Shown in pieces: positions 5,689 through 5,757 of a stretch of DNA of 5,757 nt. A model generated the notes under the pieces. The model was not told the DNA's origin. It did not search any database and saw nothing but the letters and a program-made list of their open reading frames with translations. Origin of the DNA: an uncultured Oscillospiraceae bacterium (lineage in GTDB: Bacteria; Bacillota; Clostridia; Oscillospirales; Ruminococcaceae); the NCBI GenBank assembly GCA_910584715.1, contig CAJUAN010000063.1, positions 1 to 5,757 of the forward strand, in the 5' to 3' direction. The number at the start of each line of letters is the position of its first letter. The stretch's first letter is position 1. The translations under genes were made by a program, and so were the position numbers.

Positions 5689-5737
5689 CTGTTCGGAGAA
5701 CAGCGCACTTATACACCGTTCCGGTGTCGTGCGCCCT
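5689..5737. other. Candidate origin of transfer (oriT), MOBQ-like
   Basis: Three inverted repeats lie together: CTGTTC-GGA-GAACAG (5689-5703), GCGCAC (5703-5708) with GTGCGC (5729-5734), and nested inside the latter ACACCG-TTC-CGGTGT (5713-5727). The nic core of the RSF1010/pSC101/pIP501 group is close to TAAGTGCG|CCCT, directly after an inverted repeat. Here the + strand has GTGCGCCCT (5729-5737) after CGGTGT, and the - strand has TAAGTGCGC after the other arm. Cleavage would be expected after 5733 on the + strand, or after the matching TAAGTGCG on the - strand. A position just behind a DUF3847-like gene, where a relaxase gene usually follows, agrees. Confidence 0.6.
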
Positions 5738-5757
5738 GCCGGGGGCTGTTGCGTCCT

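Noticed and set aside
5090..5716. 208-codon open frame on the - strand across the second sigma-like gene
   Set aside because: Long antisense frames are expected in G/C-rich DNA. It runs through the oriT-like repeats and has no recognisable domain.

Overview
The window looks like Firmicutes DNA, most probably a gut-type member of the Clostridia. The genes are compact, start behind purine-rich ribosome binding sites, and belong to families typical of that group. All complete genes are on the + strand. It divides into two unlike parts.

Left part (about 1-4040): an ABC transporter plus two-component operon of the antimicrobial-peptide sensing and detoxification type. In order it holds the C-terminal half of an FtsX/MacB-type permease (cut by the window start), its ATPase, an OmpR-family response regulator and a membrane sensor kinase. 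Spacing is 18 bp, then 1 bp, then a 14-bp overlap, so the four genes are almost certainly co-transcribed. The promoter lies outside the window. The kinase probably senses a peptide or the state of the transporter, the regulator controls transcription (commonly of its own operon), and the ATPase drives the permease.

Right part (about 4090-5757): the regulatory and mobilization front end of an integrative or mobilizable element. It is clearly richer in G+C; hand counts of single 60-base lines give about 40% (3421-3480) against about 63% (5101-5160). It starts with about 340 bp without a large gene but dense in RNA structure: a hairpin carrying AGGAGG in its loop, small open frames, a Rho-independent-type terminator with a possible competing helix, a GC-rich hairpin, and a hairpin that buries the ribosome binding site of the next gene. 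Two tandem small sigma-70 region-4-like genes follow, separated by a perfect 15-bp stem-loop. Next is a small coiled-coil gene of the DUF3847 type whose frame appears broken by one extra base. Last are nested inverted repeats with a nic-like core resembling MOBQ (RSF1010/pIP501-type) transfer origins. A relaxase gene would be expected just beyond the right edge.

The most plausible overall reading is that the ABC/two-component operon is cargo of, or sits beside, an element whose transfer genes are controlled through the structured leader and the two sigma-like proteins. The most interesting parts are the leader (4114-4430) and the oriT-like end (5689-5737).
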